NCBI RefSeq assembly: GCF_003664325.1
Contig: NZ_RCDA01000003.1
Span: 186,001 to 250,000, forward strand
Source of the DNA: Alkalispirillum mobile
Lineage (GTDB): Bacteria > Pseudomonadota > Gammaproteobacteria > Nitrococcales > Halorhodospiraceae
Direction: 5' to 3'
Length of the DNA stretch: 64,000 bases
The notes beneath the pieces were generated by a model. The model searched no databases, was not told the DNA's origin, and saw only the letters and a program-made list of their open reading frames with translations. Positions within the stretch are counted from its first letter, which is position 1; each line of letters begins with the position of its first letter. A program made the translations under genes and the position numbers. Below are positions 10,073 through 18,709 of the stretch, piece by piece.

Positions 10073-10459
10073 ATGACGCTTGCCTACTGGATGGTCCTGG
10101 TTGCCGCCTTCCTGCCCTTCGTGTTTGCCGCCACGGCCAAGTTCGGCGGTGGCGGCAACGACTTCGACAACCGGGCGCCGCGCGCCTACCTGGAGCAGCT
10201 CTCCGGCTGGCGGCAGCGGGCCAACTGGGCCCAGCAAAACCAGTTCGAGGCCTTCCCGCCCTTTGCCGCCGGGGTGATCATCGCCCACCAGGTGGGGGCC
10301 GCCCAGGGCGCGGTGGATACCCTGGCGGTGCTGTTCATCCTGCTGCGCCTGGCCTTCGGGGTCTGTTATGTCCGCGATCTGGCCACGCTGCGCAGCCTGA
10401 TCTGGATGGCCGCCTTCGCCTGTATCGTCGGCCTGTTCGTGGCTGCCGCGGTGGCGTGA
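10073..10459 (+). CDS. MAPEG family membrane protein
   Basis: 128-residue protein with about four hydrophobic helices and the MAPEG pattern of proteobacterial homologues: DNRAPRAYLEQLSGWRQRA followed by NQFEAFPPFAAGVIIA, then a helix with CYVRDLATLRSLIW. The eukaryotic members handle eicosanoids and glutathione; the role of the bacterial ones is unknown. It lies 42 nt after bioC, preceded by GGAGAAACGCCC, and overlaps the next gene, so it may be read from the bio promoter without being a biotin gene. Confidence 0.85.
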   Translation: MTLAYWMVLVAAFLPFVFAATAKFGGGGNDFDNRAPRAYLEQLSGWRQRANWAQQNQFEAFPPFAAGVIIAHQVGAAQGAVDTLAVLFILLRLAFGVCYVRDLATLRSLIWMAAFACIVGLFVAAAVA

Positions 10460-10773
10460 TGAAACGGGTGTTCAGCGTCGAGAACCGGATGCTGGTGGAG
10501 CGCTACCGGCAGGTGCTGGAGGATGCAGGCATCCCCTGCCAGTTGCGCAACGAGTTTCTCGGCGGCGGCGCCGGGGAACTGCCGGTAAACGAGGTCTGGC
10601 CCGAGATCTGGGTGGCCGACGAGGACGAGGATCGGGCCCGGGCGCTGCTGGCGGCGCAACAGGCGCGGGAGGCGGACCCCGGCCCCGACTGGACCTGCCC
10701 GCGTTGCAAGGAGACCCTGGGTGGCCAGTTCGATGTCTGCTGGAACTGCGGGATGCTCCGGCCCGGGGAGTGA
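10459..10773 (+). CDS. DUF2007 domain protein with C-terminal zinc ribbon
   Basis: 104-residue protein. The N-terminal 65 residues (VFSVENRMLVERYRQVLEDA, then EIWVADEDEDRARALL) match the DUF2007 putative signal-transducing fold. The C-terminus carries two CxxC knuckles, CPRC and CWNC, suggesting a single zinc site. No function is known for the family. The ATG at 10459 is preferred over the adjacent GTG at 10456; either start overlaps the MAPEG stop. Confidence 0.8.
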   Translation: MKRVFSVENRMLVERYRQVLEDAGIPCQLRNEFLGGGAGELPVNEVWPEIWVADEDEDRARALLAAQQAREADPGPDWTCPRCKETLGGQFDVCWNCGMLRPGE

Positions 10774-10833
10774 GGGCGCTGTTGCCCTACTAATCCCCTT
10801 GTTAGACTGCGGGTTCCTTTAACTGAACCAGAG

Positions 10834-13098
10834 ATGCACCTGATGTGGCTCTCCGCCCCCCGCCAAGGTGCCGGTGACCGGGTCCGCCGGTTGCGGTACT
10901 TTCTGCTACTGGCCCTGGTCACGTGGACGGTGACGTTTGCCGGCATGGCCTGGTGGTTGACGGGCCACTTCCAGAGCGTCACGCAAGATCTCGCTTACCA
11001 GGAGGCGAAGGCGAATTTCAACAAGGACCAGGCCTTCCGCTTCTGGGGGACGCTGCACGGTGGTGTCTACGTGCCGGTCAGCGAGGAAACCCCGCGCAAC
11101 CCGCACCTGGCCCACCTCCCGGAGCGGGACATCACCACGCCGCAGGGCCAGGAACTCACCCTGATGAACCCGGCCTACATGCTGCGCCAGCTCAACGAGC
11201 AGTTCGGCGAGTTGTTCGGCGTGCGCGGCAACATCACCAGCCTGGACCCGCTTCGCCCCGAGAACGCCCCTGACGACTGGGAGCGCGAGGCCCTCAAGAC
11301 TTTCGAGGACGGCGAGGAAGAACGGCTGGAGGTCTCCTACATCGAGCGTGAACCCTACCTGCGCTACATGGCGCCCATGCAGACCGATCGGGGCTGCCTG
11401 GAATGCCATGCCCACCAGGGCTACGAGGAGGGGGATATCCGGGGTGGGGTCTCCGTGGCCGTCCCGCTCTCCGGCTACAAGGAGCACGAGCAGGTGAACG
11501 TGAGCCGCACCCTGGGCGCGCTCTCGGGGGTCTGGCTGATTGGTCTGGCGGGGTTGGGCTATGCCGGTCGGCGCCTGGTGCGTGACGCCCGTAACCAGGA
11601 GGCGGCCAGCCGCGAGATCCGGGCGCTGAACGAGGGGCTGGAGGAGCGGGTCCGCCAGCGCACCGCCGAACTGGAGGAGGCGCGCGAGTCGGCGGAATCG
11701 GCCAATCGCGCCAAGAGCGTCTTCCTGGCCAACATGAGCCACGAGTTGCGCACCCCGCTCAACGCCATCCTGGGCTTTGCGCAACTGGCGGGGCAGGGGC
11801 CCGGTGCGAGCCCGGACCAACGGGAGCACCTGGGTTACGTGCAGCGCAACGGCGAGCACCTGCTCTCGCTGATCGACGATGTGCTGGACATGGCCAAGAT
11901 CGAGTCCGGGCGCCAGACCCTGGAGGAGGGCACGGTGAACCTGGCGCGCACCCTGGATGACGCCGTGGAAGCGCTGCGTCACCGGGCCGAGGGCAAGGGC
12001 CTGGGCCTGGTCGCCGAGCGTGACCCGGAACTGCCGCGGTATATCCACAGCGACGGCCGGAAGCTCCGCCAGATCCTTATCAACCTCATCAGTAACGCCG
12101 TGAAGTACACCGACCGGGGCCGGGTGGCCGTGCGAGCGGACCGCTGCCCGGCCGCGGCGGGGACGGAAACGTTGCGCCTGGAGGTGGTCGACACCGGTCG
12201 CGGCATCCCGCTGGACGACCAGGCGCGGATCTTCGAGCCCTTTTTCCAGAGCGGCCAGTTGGGTGCCGCCGAGGGGACCGGCCTGGGGCTGCCGATCACC
12301 CGTCAGTTTGTCGAGCTGATGGGGGGCGAGATCAGTCTGCAGAGCACCCCGGGCGAGGGCTCCCGGTTCGTGGTCAGCCTGCCGCTGCGGGTGGCCGAGG
12401 GGGACGAGGAGGCGCAGCAGACACCCCGTCGGGTGGTCGGGCTGGCACCCGGTCAACCGGCGTGGCGGGTACTGGTGGTGGACGACGCCGACGCCAACCG
12501 CTTGTTGCTCAAGCGGTTGCTGGAGCAGGTGGGGTTCCGGGTGCGCGAGGCGGCCAACGGCGAGGAGGCCGTCGCCTGTTTCCAGGACTGGGCGCCCCAT
12601 TTCATCTGGATGGATCTGCGCATGCCGGTGATGGATGGCTACCAGGCCAGCCGGGCCATCCGGCAATTACCCGGGGGTGACCGGACGGTAATCGCGGCCC
12701 TCACCGCCAGCGCCTCCCTGGTCGAGACGGAGGCGGTGAAGGAGAGCGGCTGCGTGGAACTGCATCGCAAGCCCTTCCGCGAGGCGGACCTGTTTGCCGC
12801 CATGGAGCGCCACCTGGGCGTGGAATACCGCTACGCCGAACCGTCGGACGAGGAGCCGGCCGCCGATGCCGAGGATCCGGGTATCCCGGAGGATTTCCCG
12901 CAGCGGCTGCAGGCGTTGCCCTCAGAGCAACGCCAGGCGCTTATTGACGCGGTGCGGGCGGGCGATCTGGAGGCATTGGAGGCTGTCGTCCAGGCGATTG
13001 CCCGGCAGGATGGCGCCCTGGGGCGTGCCCTGCACGGCCTCGTTCAGGAGTTCCGCTACCAGGACATCCTCCGGGCCCTGCAAGAGGAGAGGGGCTGA
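10834..13098 (+). CDS. hybrid sensor histidine kinase with c-type haem sensor domain
   Basis: 754-residue membrane sensor. A first transmembrane helix (about 20-42) and a second (about 224-243) flank a roughly 180-residue periplasmic domain of the Tll0287/DUF3365 type with a CxxCH haem c site, [11 protein letters not shown] (Cys188, Cys191, His192). Then come a coiled coil (260-295), HisKA with SHELRTPLN (phospho-His303), HATPase_c ([24 protein letters not shown]), a receiver with Asp594 in [11 protein letters not shown], and an acidic helical tail from about 635. The haem suggests sensing of redox state, NO or oxygen (inference). The HD-GYP gene starts within its stop codon, so the kinase probably signals through c-di-GMP. 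Confidence 0.9.
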   Translation: MHLMWLSAPRQGAGDRVRRLRYFLLLALVTWTVTFAGMAWWLTGHFQSVTQDLAYQEAKANFNKDQAFRFWGTLHGGVYVPVSEETPRNPHLAHLPERDITTPQGQELTLMNPAYMLRQLNEQFGELFGVRGNITSLDPLRPENAPDDWEREALKTFEDGEEERLEVSYIEREPYLRYMAPMQTDRGCLECHAHQGYEEGDIRGGVSVAVPLSGYKEHEQVNVSRTLGALSGVWLIGLAGLGYAGRRLVRDARNQEAASREIRALNEGLEERVRQRTAELEEARESAESANRAKSVFLANMSHELRTPLNAILGFAQLAGQGPGASPDQREHLGYVQRNGEHLLSLIDDVLDMAKIESGRQTLEEGTVNLARTLDDAVEALRHRAEGKGLGLVAERDPELPRYIHSDGRKLRQILINLISNAVKYTDRGRVAVRADRCPAAAGTETLRLEVVDTGRGIPLDDQARIFEPFFQSGQLGAAEGTGLGLPITRQFVELMGGEISLQSTPGEGSRFVVSLPLRVAEGDEEAQQTPRRVVGLAPGQPAWRVLVVDDADANRLLLKRLLEQVGFRVREAANGEEAVACFQDWAPHFIWMDLRMPVMDGYQASRAIRQLPGGDRTVIAALTASASLVETEAVKESGCVELHRKPFREADLFAAMERHLGVEYRYAEPSDEEPAADAEDPGIPEDFPQRLQALPSEQRQALIDAVRAGDLEALEAVVQAIARQDGALGRALHGLVQEFRYQDILRALQEERG

Positions 13099-14543
13099 TG
13101 GCGACCGGGACCGCACAGCACGCCACGCCGGGCGAAGTGCTGGTGGTGGACGACAACCCCGCCAACCTGCGGCTCATGGTCAAGGTCCTGCGCGACGGCG
13201 GGTACACCGTGCGGGTGGCCCCCGGTGGCCGGCTGGGCCTGGAGTCGGTGCAGGCGCGGCCGCCGGACCTGGTGCTGCTCGATATCCGCATGCCGGACAT
13301 GGACGGCTATGAGGTCTGCCGGCGTCTGAAGGCCGACCCCGCCACCGGGGACATCCCGGTCATCTTCCTCAGTGCCCTGCGCGAGCCCGCCGACAAGGTC
13401 AGGGGGTTTGCCGAGGGGGCGGTGGACTACATCACCAAGCCCTTCGTGACCGAGGAGGTGCTGGTGCGGGTGCAGAGCCACCTCGCGTTGCGCGCCTCGC
13501 AGCAGCGGCTGGAGGCGCAGGTGCAGGACCGCACCCGGGCGCTTCGGACCCTGTCCGCCGGCAACCAGGCCCTGGTCCACGCCCAGACCCTGGATGACCT
13601 GCTCCGCGGCATGCGCGACGCCATCGTCCACCAGGGGGGGTATGACGGTGTGGTGATCACCTTCACGGATGGTGGCCGGTATCCGCCGACGGCCTCCGCG
13701 GCGGCGGACGGGGAGCCGGTGGTGCCGCCCGATGGGCCCTGCCTGCTGCCGTCGGCCGGCCAAGAGGGGCAGCGGGCGCTGCTGCTGCCGCTGCGGGATG
13801 CCGCCGGCGTGGTGGGGGCGTTGCAGGTCGACAGCCATCGTCCGGGGGTGTTCACGGATGCGGAGGAGGTACAACGGCTGGTGGAACTGGCCGGCGACCT
13901 GGCCTACGGCATCCGGGCGCAGCAGCGGCGGGAGGAGAGCGAGCAGACCCGGCGGGCGTTGGCCCAGTCGCTGGAGCAGACGATCGAGGCAATCGCGGCC
14001 ACCATCGAGGTCCGTGACCCCTACACCGCGGGCCACCAGCGGCGTACCACCGACCTGGCCGAGGTGATCGCCGAGGCGCTGGGTCTGGACGAGGAGCGGC
14101 GCCGGGGTCTGCACCTGGCGGGCGCGATCCACGACATCGGCAAGATATCCATCCCTGCCGAGATCCTCTCCCGCCCCGGCCGGCTCAGTGACGTGGAGTT
14201 CGAAGTCATCAAGACCCATGCCGCCACCGGCTATGAGATCCTCAAGGGCATCGACTTCCCCTGGCCGGTGGCGCAGATCGTTCGGCAGCACCACGAGCGG
14301 CTGGACGGGTCCGGCTACCCGGACGGCCTGCAGGGGGACGAAATCCTGCTGGAGGCGCGCATCCTGGCGGTAGCCGACGTGGTGGAGGCGATCTCCTCCC
14401 ACCGCCCCTACCGGGCCGCGCTCGGGCTGGACGTGGCCCTGGAGGAGTTGCGCGCGAAACGGGGGGTACTCTTCGACCCGGACGTCGTGGATGCCTGCCT
14501 GGCGCTGGCCGAGCAGGGCTGTCTGCCGGTGGCGCAATCCTGA
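13098..14543 (+). CDS. response regulator with HD-GYP c-di-GMP phosphodiesterase domain
   Basis: 481-residue RpfG-like protein. The receiver (residues 10-130) has phospho-acceptor Asp62 in LLDIRMPDMDG and the conserved Lys in YITKPF. A coiled coil leads into a GAF-like domain (about 155-280). The C-terminal HD-GYP domain shows HLAGAIHDIGKISIP and HHERLDGSGYPDG, with metal-binding HD and GYP residues intact, so c-di-GMP hydrolysis to pGpG/GMP is expected. The start codon overlaps the stop of the haem-containing hybrid kinase, its likely cognate sensor. Confidence 0.92.
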   Translation: MATGTAQHATPGEVLVVDDNPANLRLMVKVLRDGGYTVRVAPGGRLGLESVQARPPDLVLLDIRMPDMDGYEVCRRLKADPATGDIPVIFLSALREPADKVRGFAEGAVDYITKPFVTEEVLVRVQSHLALRASQQRLEAQVQDRTRALRTLSAGNQALVHAQTLDDLLRGMRDAIVHQGGYDGVVITFTDGGRYPPTASAAADGEPVVPPDGPCLLPSAGQEGQRALLLPLRDAAGVVGALQVDSHRPGVFTDAEEVQRLVELAGDLAYGIRAQQRREESEQTRRALAQSLEQTIEAIAATIEVRDPYTAGHQRRTTDLAEVIAEALGLDEERRRGLHLAGAIHDIGKISIPAEILSRPGRLSDVEFEVIKTHAATGYEILKGIDFPWPVAQIVRQHHERLDGSGYPDGLQGDEILLEARILAVADVVEAISSHRPYRAALGLDVALEELRAKRGVLFDPDVVDACLALAEQGCLPVAQS

Positions 14544-14580
14544 CCGCCCGGCCCGCCCCGGGCTGGTAGAATCGCGTCCC

Positions 14581-16524
14581 ATGATTACCCTCAAGGACAT
14601 TACCCTCTCCCGTGGCCCCGAGGAGCTGCTGCGCGGGGCCGCCCTGACCGTCTACCCGGGCCAGCGCCTGGGCCTGGTCGGACCCAACGGCTGCGGCAAG
14701 AGCACGCTGTTCGCCCTGCTGCAGGGCGAGATCGGTCCCGACACGGGCGAGGTGGACATCCCCCGCGACTGGCGCATTGCCCACGTGGTCCAGGAGACAC
14801 CGGCGCTCGCCTGCAGCGCGCTGGACTACGTGCTTGACGGCCACAAGGCGCTTCGCCAGCTGCAGGCGCAACTGGCGGAGGCCGAACAGCGTAACGATGG
14901 CGAAGCGATGGGGCGGCTGCACGCCCGCCTGGACGCCATCGACGGCTACACCGCGGCCTCCCGCGCCGAGACCCTGCTGGAGGGGCTGGGCTTCGACGCG
15001 GCCGAGCGTGCCCGCCCGGTCAGCGACTTCTCCGGTGGCTGGCGGATGCGCCTCAACCTCGCTCAGGCCCTCATCCAGCCCTCCGACCTGCTGCTGCTGG
15101 ACGAGCCTACCAACCACCTGGACCTGGAAGCGGTGCTCTGGCTGGAGCAGTGGCTGTGCCAGTTCCCGGGGGCGTTGCTGCTGATCTCCCACGACCGCGA
15201 CTTCCTGGACGCCGTCGTGCAGGGCATCGTGCACGTCGACGGCCAGCAGCTGGTGCACTACACCGGCGGCTACAGCGACTTCGAGAAACGCCGGGCCGAA
15301 CGGCTGGCCCAGCAGCAGGCCCAGTACGAAAAGCAACAGGCGGAGATCGCCCACCTGCAGAAGTTCGTCGACCGGTTCCGGGCCCAGGCCAACAAGGCCA
15401 AGGCTGCCCAGAGCCGGGTCAAGGCGCTGGAGCGGATGGAGCGCATTGCCCCGGCCCACGTGGATGCCCCCTTCGAGTTTCACTTCCCCGAACCGCCGCG
15501 CGCGGCCAACCCGCTGCTGGTGCTCGATCGGGTGGACCTGGGCTACGGCGGTGAGCCGGTGCTGCACCAGGTGCACCTCTCCCTGCGCCCCGGCGAACGG
15601 ATGGGCCTGCTCGGCCCCAACGGGGCTGGCAAGTCCACCTTCATCCGCGCCCTGGCCGGGGAGTTGCCGGCCCAGGCCGGGCAGATCGTCACCAGCCAGG
15701 GCCTGGCCGTGGGGTACTTCGCCCAGCACCAGTTGGAGCAGCTGGACGGCGAGGCCTCGCCCCTGTTGCACCTGCAGCGCCTTGCCCCGAAGGCGCAGGA
15801 ACAGACCCTGCGCAACTTCATCGGCGGCTTTGGCTTCTCCGGCGACGATGCCGACCGCGCCGTTGCCCCCTTCAGCGGTGGCGAGAAGGCGCGCCTGGTG
15901 CTTGCCCTGCTGGTCTGGCAGCGCCCCAACCTGCTGTTGCTGGACGAGCCCACCAACCACCTGGACCTGGAGATGCGCCACGCCCTCACCGTCGCCCTGC
16001 AGGAGTACGAGGGGGCCGTGGTGCTTGTCTCCCACGACCGCCACCTGCTCACCACCACCTGCGACGAGTACTACCTGGTGGCGGAGGGCGCCGTGCGCCC
16101 CCTGGACGGCGACCTGGAGACCTACCGCCAGTGGTTCGTCGAGTGGCGGGAGGCCCGCAAGGCCGCGGCGGCTGAGGCCGGTGCCGCCGAGGCGGATCGC
16201 GGTGCGGCCGGACTCGGCGGCACCGCGCACACCGCCGAGTCCCGCAAGGCGCAGCGCCGCGCCCAGGCCCGCCAGCGCGAGCAACTCCGGCCCCTTCGCC
16301 GCAAGGCCGAGCAGTTGGAGAAGGACCTGGACGAGGTGGGCGGGGACCTGGCGCGGGTGGAGGAGGAGTTGGCCGACCCGGCGCTCTACGAGGGGCAGGG
16401 CAAGGCGCGCTTGACGGAACTACTCCGGCGCCAGGGCGAACTGAAGACGCGGCAGGAGGCGCTGGAGGGTGACTGGATGGAGGCCCTGGAGCGCCTGGAA
16501 GCGGCCGAGGCGGCGCTGGAATGA
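14581..16524 (+). CDS. ABC-F family ATPase, YheS-like
   Basis: 647-residue soluble protein with two ABC ATPase domains and no membrane segments. Walker A motifs are GPNGCGKST (near 34) and GPNGAGKST (near 345); signature sequences DFSGGWRMRLNLA and PFSGGEKARLVLA; both Walker B strands read LLLLDEPTNHLDLE. Between the domains is the P-site linker rich in Lys/Gln, and the C-terminus is a charged coiled coil. ABC-F proteins bind the ribosomal E site and act on stalled translation; YheS is the closest named subgroup. The start at ATG 14581 matches the family MITLKDITLSRG. Confidence 0.92.
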   Translation: MITLKDITLSRGPEELLRGAALTVYPGQRLGLVGPNGCGKSTLFALLQGEIGPDTGEVDIPRDWRIAHVVQETPALACSALDYVLDGHKALRQLQAQLAEAEQRNDGEAMGRLHARLDAIDGYTAASRAETLLEGLGFDAAERARPVSDFSGGWRMRLNLAQALIQPSDLLLLDEPTNHLDLEAVLWLEQWLCQFPGALLLISHDRDFLDAVVQGIVHVDGQQLVHYTGGYSDFEKRRAERLAQQQAQYEKQQAEIAHLQKFVDRFRAQANKAKAAQSRVKALERMERIAPAHVDAPFEFHFPEPPRAANPLLVLDRVDLGYGGEPVLHQVHLSLRPGERMGLLGPNGAGKSTFIRALAGELPAQAGQIVTSQGLAVGYFAQHQLEQLDGEASPLLHLQRLAPKAQEQTLRNFIGGFGFSGDDADRAVAPFSGGEKARLVLALLVWQRPNLLLLDEPTNHLDLEMRHALTVALQEYEGAVVLVSHDRHLLTTTCDEYYLVAEGAVRPLDGDLETYRQWFVEWREARKAAAAEAGAAEADRGAAGLGGTAHTAESRKAQRRAQARQREQLRPLRRKAEQLEKDLDEVGGDLARVEEELADPALYEGQGKARLTELLRRQGELKTRQEALEGDWMEALERLEAAEAALE

Positions 16525-16642
16525 ACGGGTGCGCTTGGGCGATGGAGTGGATGCCGCCCTGCAGCAAAACTCAGTATTAGACTAGGATTAATTATCGGGG
16601 CGAGTAAGTTATTCTAAAGCCATGCCCTCAGGGAGAAGGACC

Positions 16643-17557
16643 ATGGCATTCCGGCTTGACGGCAAAGGCCCCCTCGCCGACGACATCCGTAAGCTGGCCC
16701 GCGGTCGCGTCGACGCCGCCGTGGAGGTGTTGGCCGACCCGCGGGACCCGCATGAGTCCGTCCACCAGGCGCGCAAGCGCTTCAAGGAGATGCGGGCGCT
16801 GGTGCGCCTTTTCCGCCCCGCTCTGGGCGGCAGAATCGCACGCCGCGAGAACACCTGGTACCGCGATCACGCCCGCGCGCTGTCCGGCTACCGTGACGCC
16901 CAGGCGGTTATCGAGACCGTGGACGCCCTTGCCGGGCAATTCCGCCTGCCCGCCCAGCAGGAGGCCCTGCAGGCCTGTCGCCAGGCCCTGGTCCGCCGCC
17001 GCGACCGCCTGGTCGAGGAAGAGGGCAGCCTGGCGGAGCAGATCGCAGGGCTGATCGACGAGCTGGCCATCGCCCGTGAGCGCATCGGCAGCTGGCCGAT
17101 GAAGGCAACCGGGGCGGCAGCCTTCACCGGCGGTTTTCGCCGTTACTATGCCGATGGCGCCCGCGCCATGCAGCAGAGCCACCTGACTGGCGCCCCCGAA
17201 CCCTGGCACGAGTGGCGCAAGCGGGTGAAGGACTACTGGTACCATGTCCAGATCCTGCGCCCGCTCTGGCCCCCGGTGCTCAAGGCCCTGCAGGCCGAGC
17301 TGAAAAGCCTGTCCGACCTGTTGGGTGACGACCATGACCTCGACGTCCTGGAGACCCTGCTGGCGCAGGAACCGGAGCACCTCGACGAACTGCATCGCCG
17401 GATGATCCACGGGATGATCGCCCAGCAGCACGAAGCGTTGCGCGTCCCAGCATTGCGACTTGGCCAGCGGCTCTACGCGGATCGCCCCGGTGCCGTCAGC
17501 CGGCGGCTGCAGGCGTGGTGGACGGTCTGGCGGGAAGAGCAGGGCCAAAAGGAGTAG
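16643..17557 (+). CDS. CHAD domain protein
   Basis: 304-residue helical CHAD protein with the conserved basic/His pattern: DPHESVHQARKRFKEMRALV near the N-terminus, WYRDHARALSGYRDAQ, and in the second half WHEWRKRVKDYWYH and SDLLGDDHDLDVL. CHAD domains bind inorganic polyphosphate, and some members sit on polyphosphate granules (established for the family). The ATG at 16643 directly follows the strong ribosome site AGGGAGAAGGA; an upstream ATG at 16622 has none. It is preceded by a 118-nt AT-rich gap that probably holds its promoter, and followed after 62 nt by a ParA-like gene. Confidence 0.88.
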   Translation: MAFRLDGKGPLADDIRKLARGRVDAAVEVLADPRDPHESVHQARKRFKEMRALVRLFRPALGGRIARRENTWYRDHARALSGYRDAQAVIETVDALAGQFRLPAQQEALQACRQALVRRRDRLVEEEGSLAEQIAGLIDELAIARERIGSWPMKATGAAAFTGGFRRYYADGARAMQQSHLTGAPEPWHEWRKRVKDYWYHVQILRPLWPPVLKALQAELKSLSDLLGDDHDLDVLETLLAQEPEHLDELHRRMIHGMIAQQHEALRVPALRLGQRLYADRPGAVSRRLQAWWTVWREEQGQKE

Positions 17558-17619
17558 GCCCCGGCACCGAACAATCGGCCGGCAGAGCCGAGGCAACGGG
17601 CTACGGCCCGGGAGGATTT

Positions 17620-18384
17620 TTGGAAGTTATCGCCTGTTACAACCTCAAGGGGGGCGTCGGCAAGACGGCGGCCGCCGTCAACCTGGCCTGGCTGGCCGCC
17701 CGCGACGGGCTGCCCACCGTGTTCTGGGACCTGGACGTACAAGGCGCTGCCAGTTGGTACCTGGGGGTGGACGAGGGGCTGGAGGGCAAGCCGCGCAAGC
17801 TCATCAGCGGCAAACGCCCGATCGGCCGGGAACTGCGCGAGACCGAATGGGACAACCTGCAACTGTTACCCGCTGACGAGAGCTACCGCCACCTGGACCT
17901 GCGCCTGGAGGAGAAGGGCGATCCGGACCGGCTACAGGGCTTGCTCGAGCCGCTGTCCGAGACCTACGCCCTGGCCGTGCTCGATTGCCCGCCCAGCTTT
18001 TCCCGGCTGTCCGAGAATGTCTTTCGCGTCGCCAGCCGGGTGCTGGTGCCCCTGGTGCCCACGCCGCTCTCCCTGCGCGCCTGGCAGCAACTGCGCGCCT
18101 TTTTCAAGGCCCATGACCTGCCGCGCAGCAAGCTGCTGCCCTTCTGGTCCATGGCGGATCGCCGGCGCAGCCTGCACCGCCAGTTGCTGGAGCGCCCGCC
18201 GCTGAACATGAAGCGCCTGCTCGGCCCGGCCATCCCCTACAGCACCCAGGTGGAGCAGATGGGCGTGCACCGCCAGCCGCTGCCCGCCTTCGCACCCAGC
18301 AGCCCCGCGGCCCGCGCCTACGAGGCGCTGTGGGCCGAGGTCCGCGACCACCTGAAGGGGCTGCCGGGCCACCGACTGGGCTAA
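17620..18384 (+). CDS. ParA/MinD-like ATPase, orphan
   Basis: 254-residue P-loop ATPase with the deviant Walker A NLKGGVGKT (Lys10 and Lys15), switch region FWDLDVQGAASWYL and Walker B LAVLDCPPSF. It has no N-terminal DNA-binding extension and no ParB partner beside it, as in ParA proteins that position protein or storage cargos on the nucleoid. The TTG at 17620 is chosen because GGAGG lies four bases upstream; the frame is open to 17515 inside the CHAD gene. Its only same-strand neighbour is the CHAD gene, which may encode the partner (inference). Confidence 0.85.
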   Translation: MEVIACYNLKGGVGKTAAAVNLAWLAARDGLPTVFWDLDVQGAASWYLGVDEGLEGKPRKLISGKRPIGRELRETEWDNLQLLPADESYRHLDLRLEEKGDPDRLQGLLEPLSETYALAVLDCPPSFSRLSENVFRVASRVLVPLVPTPLSLRAWQQLRAFFKAHDLPRSKLLPFWSMADRRRSLHRQLLERPPLNMKRLLGPAIPYSTQVEQMGVHRQPLPAFAPSSPAARAYEALWAEVRDHLKGLPGHRLG

Positions 18385-18413
18385 AACCGACGGCGCAGGC
18401 CGCGGGGCGTGGC

Positions 18414-18707
18414 TCAGAACTTCTCCGGCCGGAGCACTTCCACGTCGCTCAGGTAGAGCACCATCGCGAAATCACGGAAATACCGGCGGTGGAGTTCTTC
18501 GGATATCTGCTGGGCCACGTTGGCCTCGCAGACGACCTCCACCCGGATGTTTGCGCCCTGGTCGAAATCGGCGTTTCGCACACCGCGTTGGCCCTCGCCG
18601 CGGGCCTCGGTGATGGTGTACCCGTGCGCCCCGGCCGCCTTTATGCATTGGACAAGCTGGCGCTCCAGCGCTTGTTCGGTGATGACCGTGAGCAGTTTTC
18701 GTTTCAC
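18414..18707 (-). CDS. sbtB: PII-like regulator SbtB of the bicarbonate transporter
   Basis: 97-residue PII-like protein: MKRKLLTVITEQALERQLVQ, a short T-loop region GEGQRGVRNADFDQG and the C-terminal strand DFAMVLYLSDVEVL. SbtB binds adenine nucleotides, including cAMP in cyanobacteria, and gates SbtA from the cytoplasm. The GTG start has AGGAGG six bases upstream and lies 2 nt after the sbtA stop, which identifies it as SbtB rather than GlnB/GlnK. It ends VLRPEKF and lacks the C-terminal cysteine-pair extension (CGPxGC) of the best-known cyanobacterial proteins. Confidence 0.88.
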   Translation of the reverse strand: MKRKLLTVITEQALERQLVQCIKAAGAHGYTITEARGEGQRGVRNADFDQGANIRVEVVCEANVAQQISEELHRRYFRDFAMVLYLSDVEVLRPEKF

Positions 18708-18709
18708 CG

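Noticed and set aside
10906-12666. 586-codon open frame on the minus strand opposite the hybrid kinase
   Set aside because: No recognisable motif and fully overlapped by a multidomain kinase in the other strand.
14242-16284. 680-codon open frame on the minus strand opposite the ABC-F gene
   Set aside because: Low-complexity antisense translation; the plus strand has two complete ABC ATPase domains.
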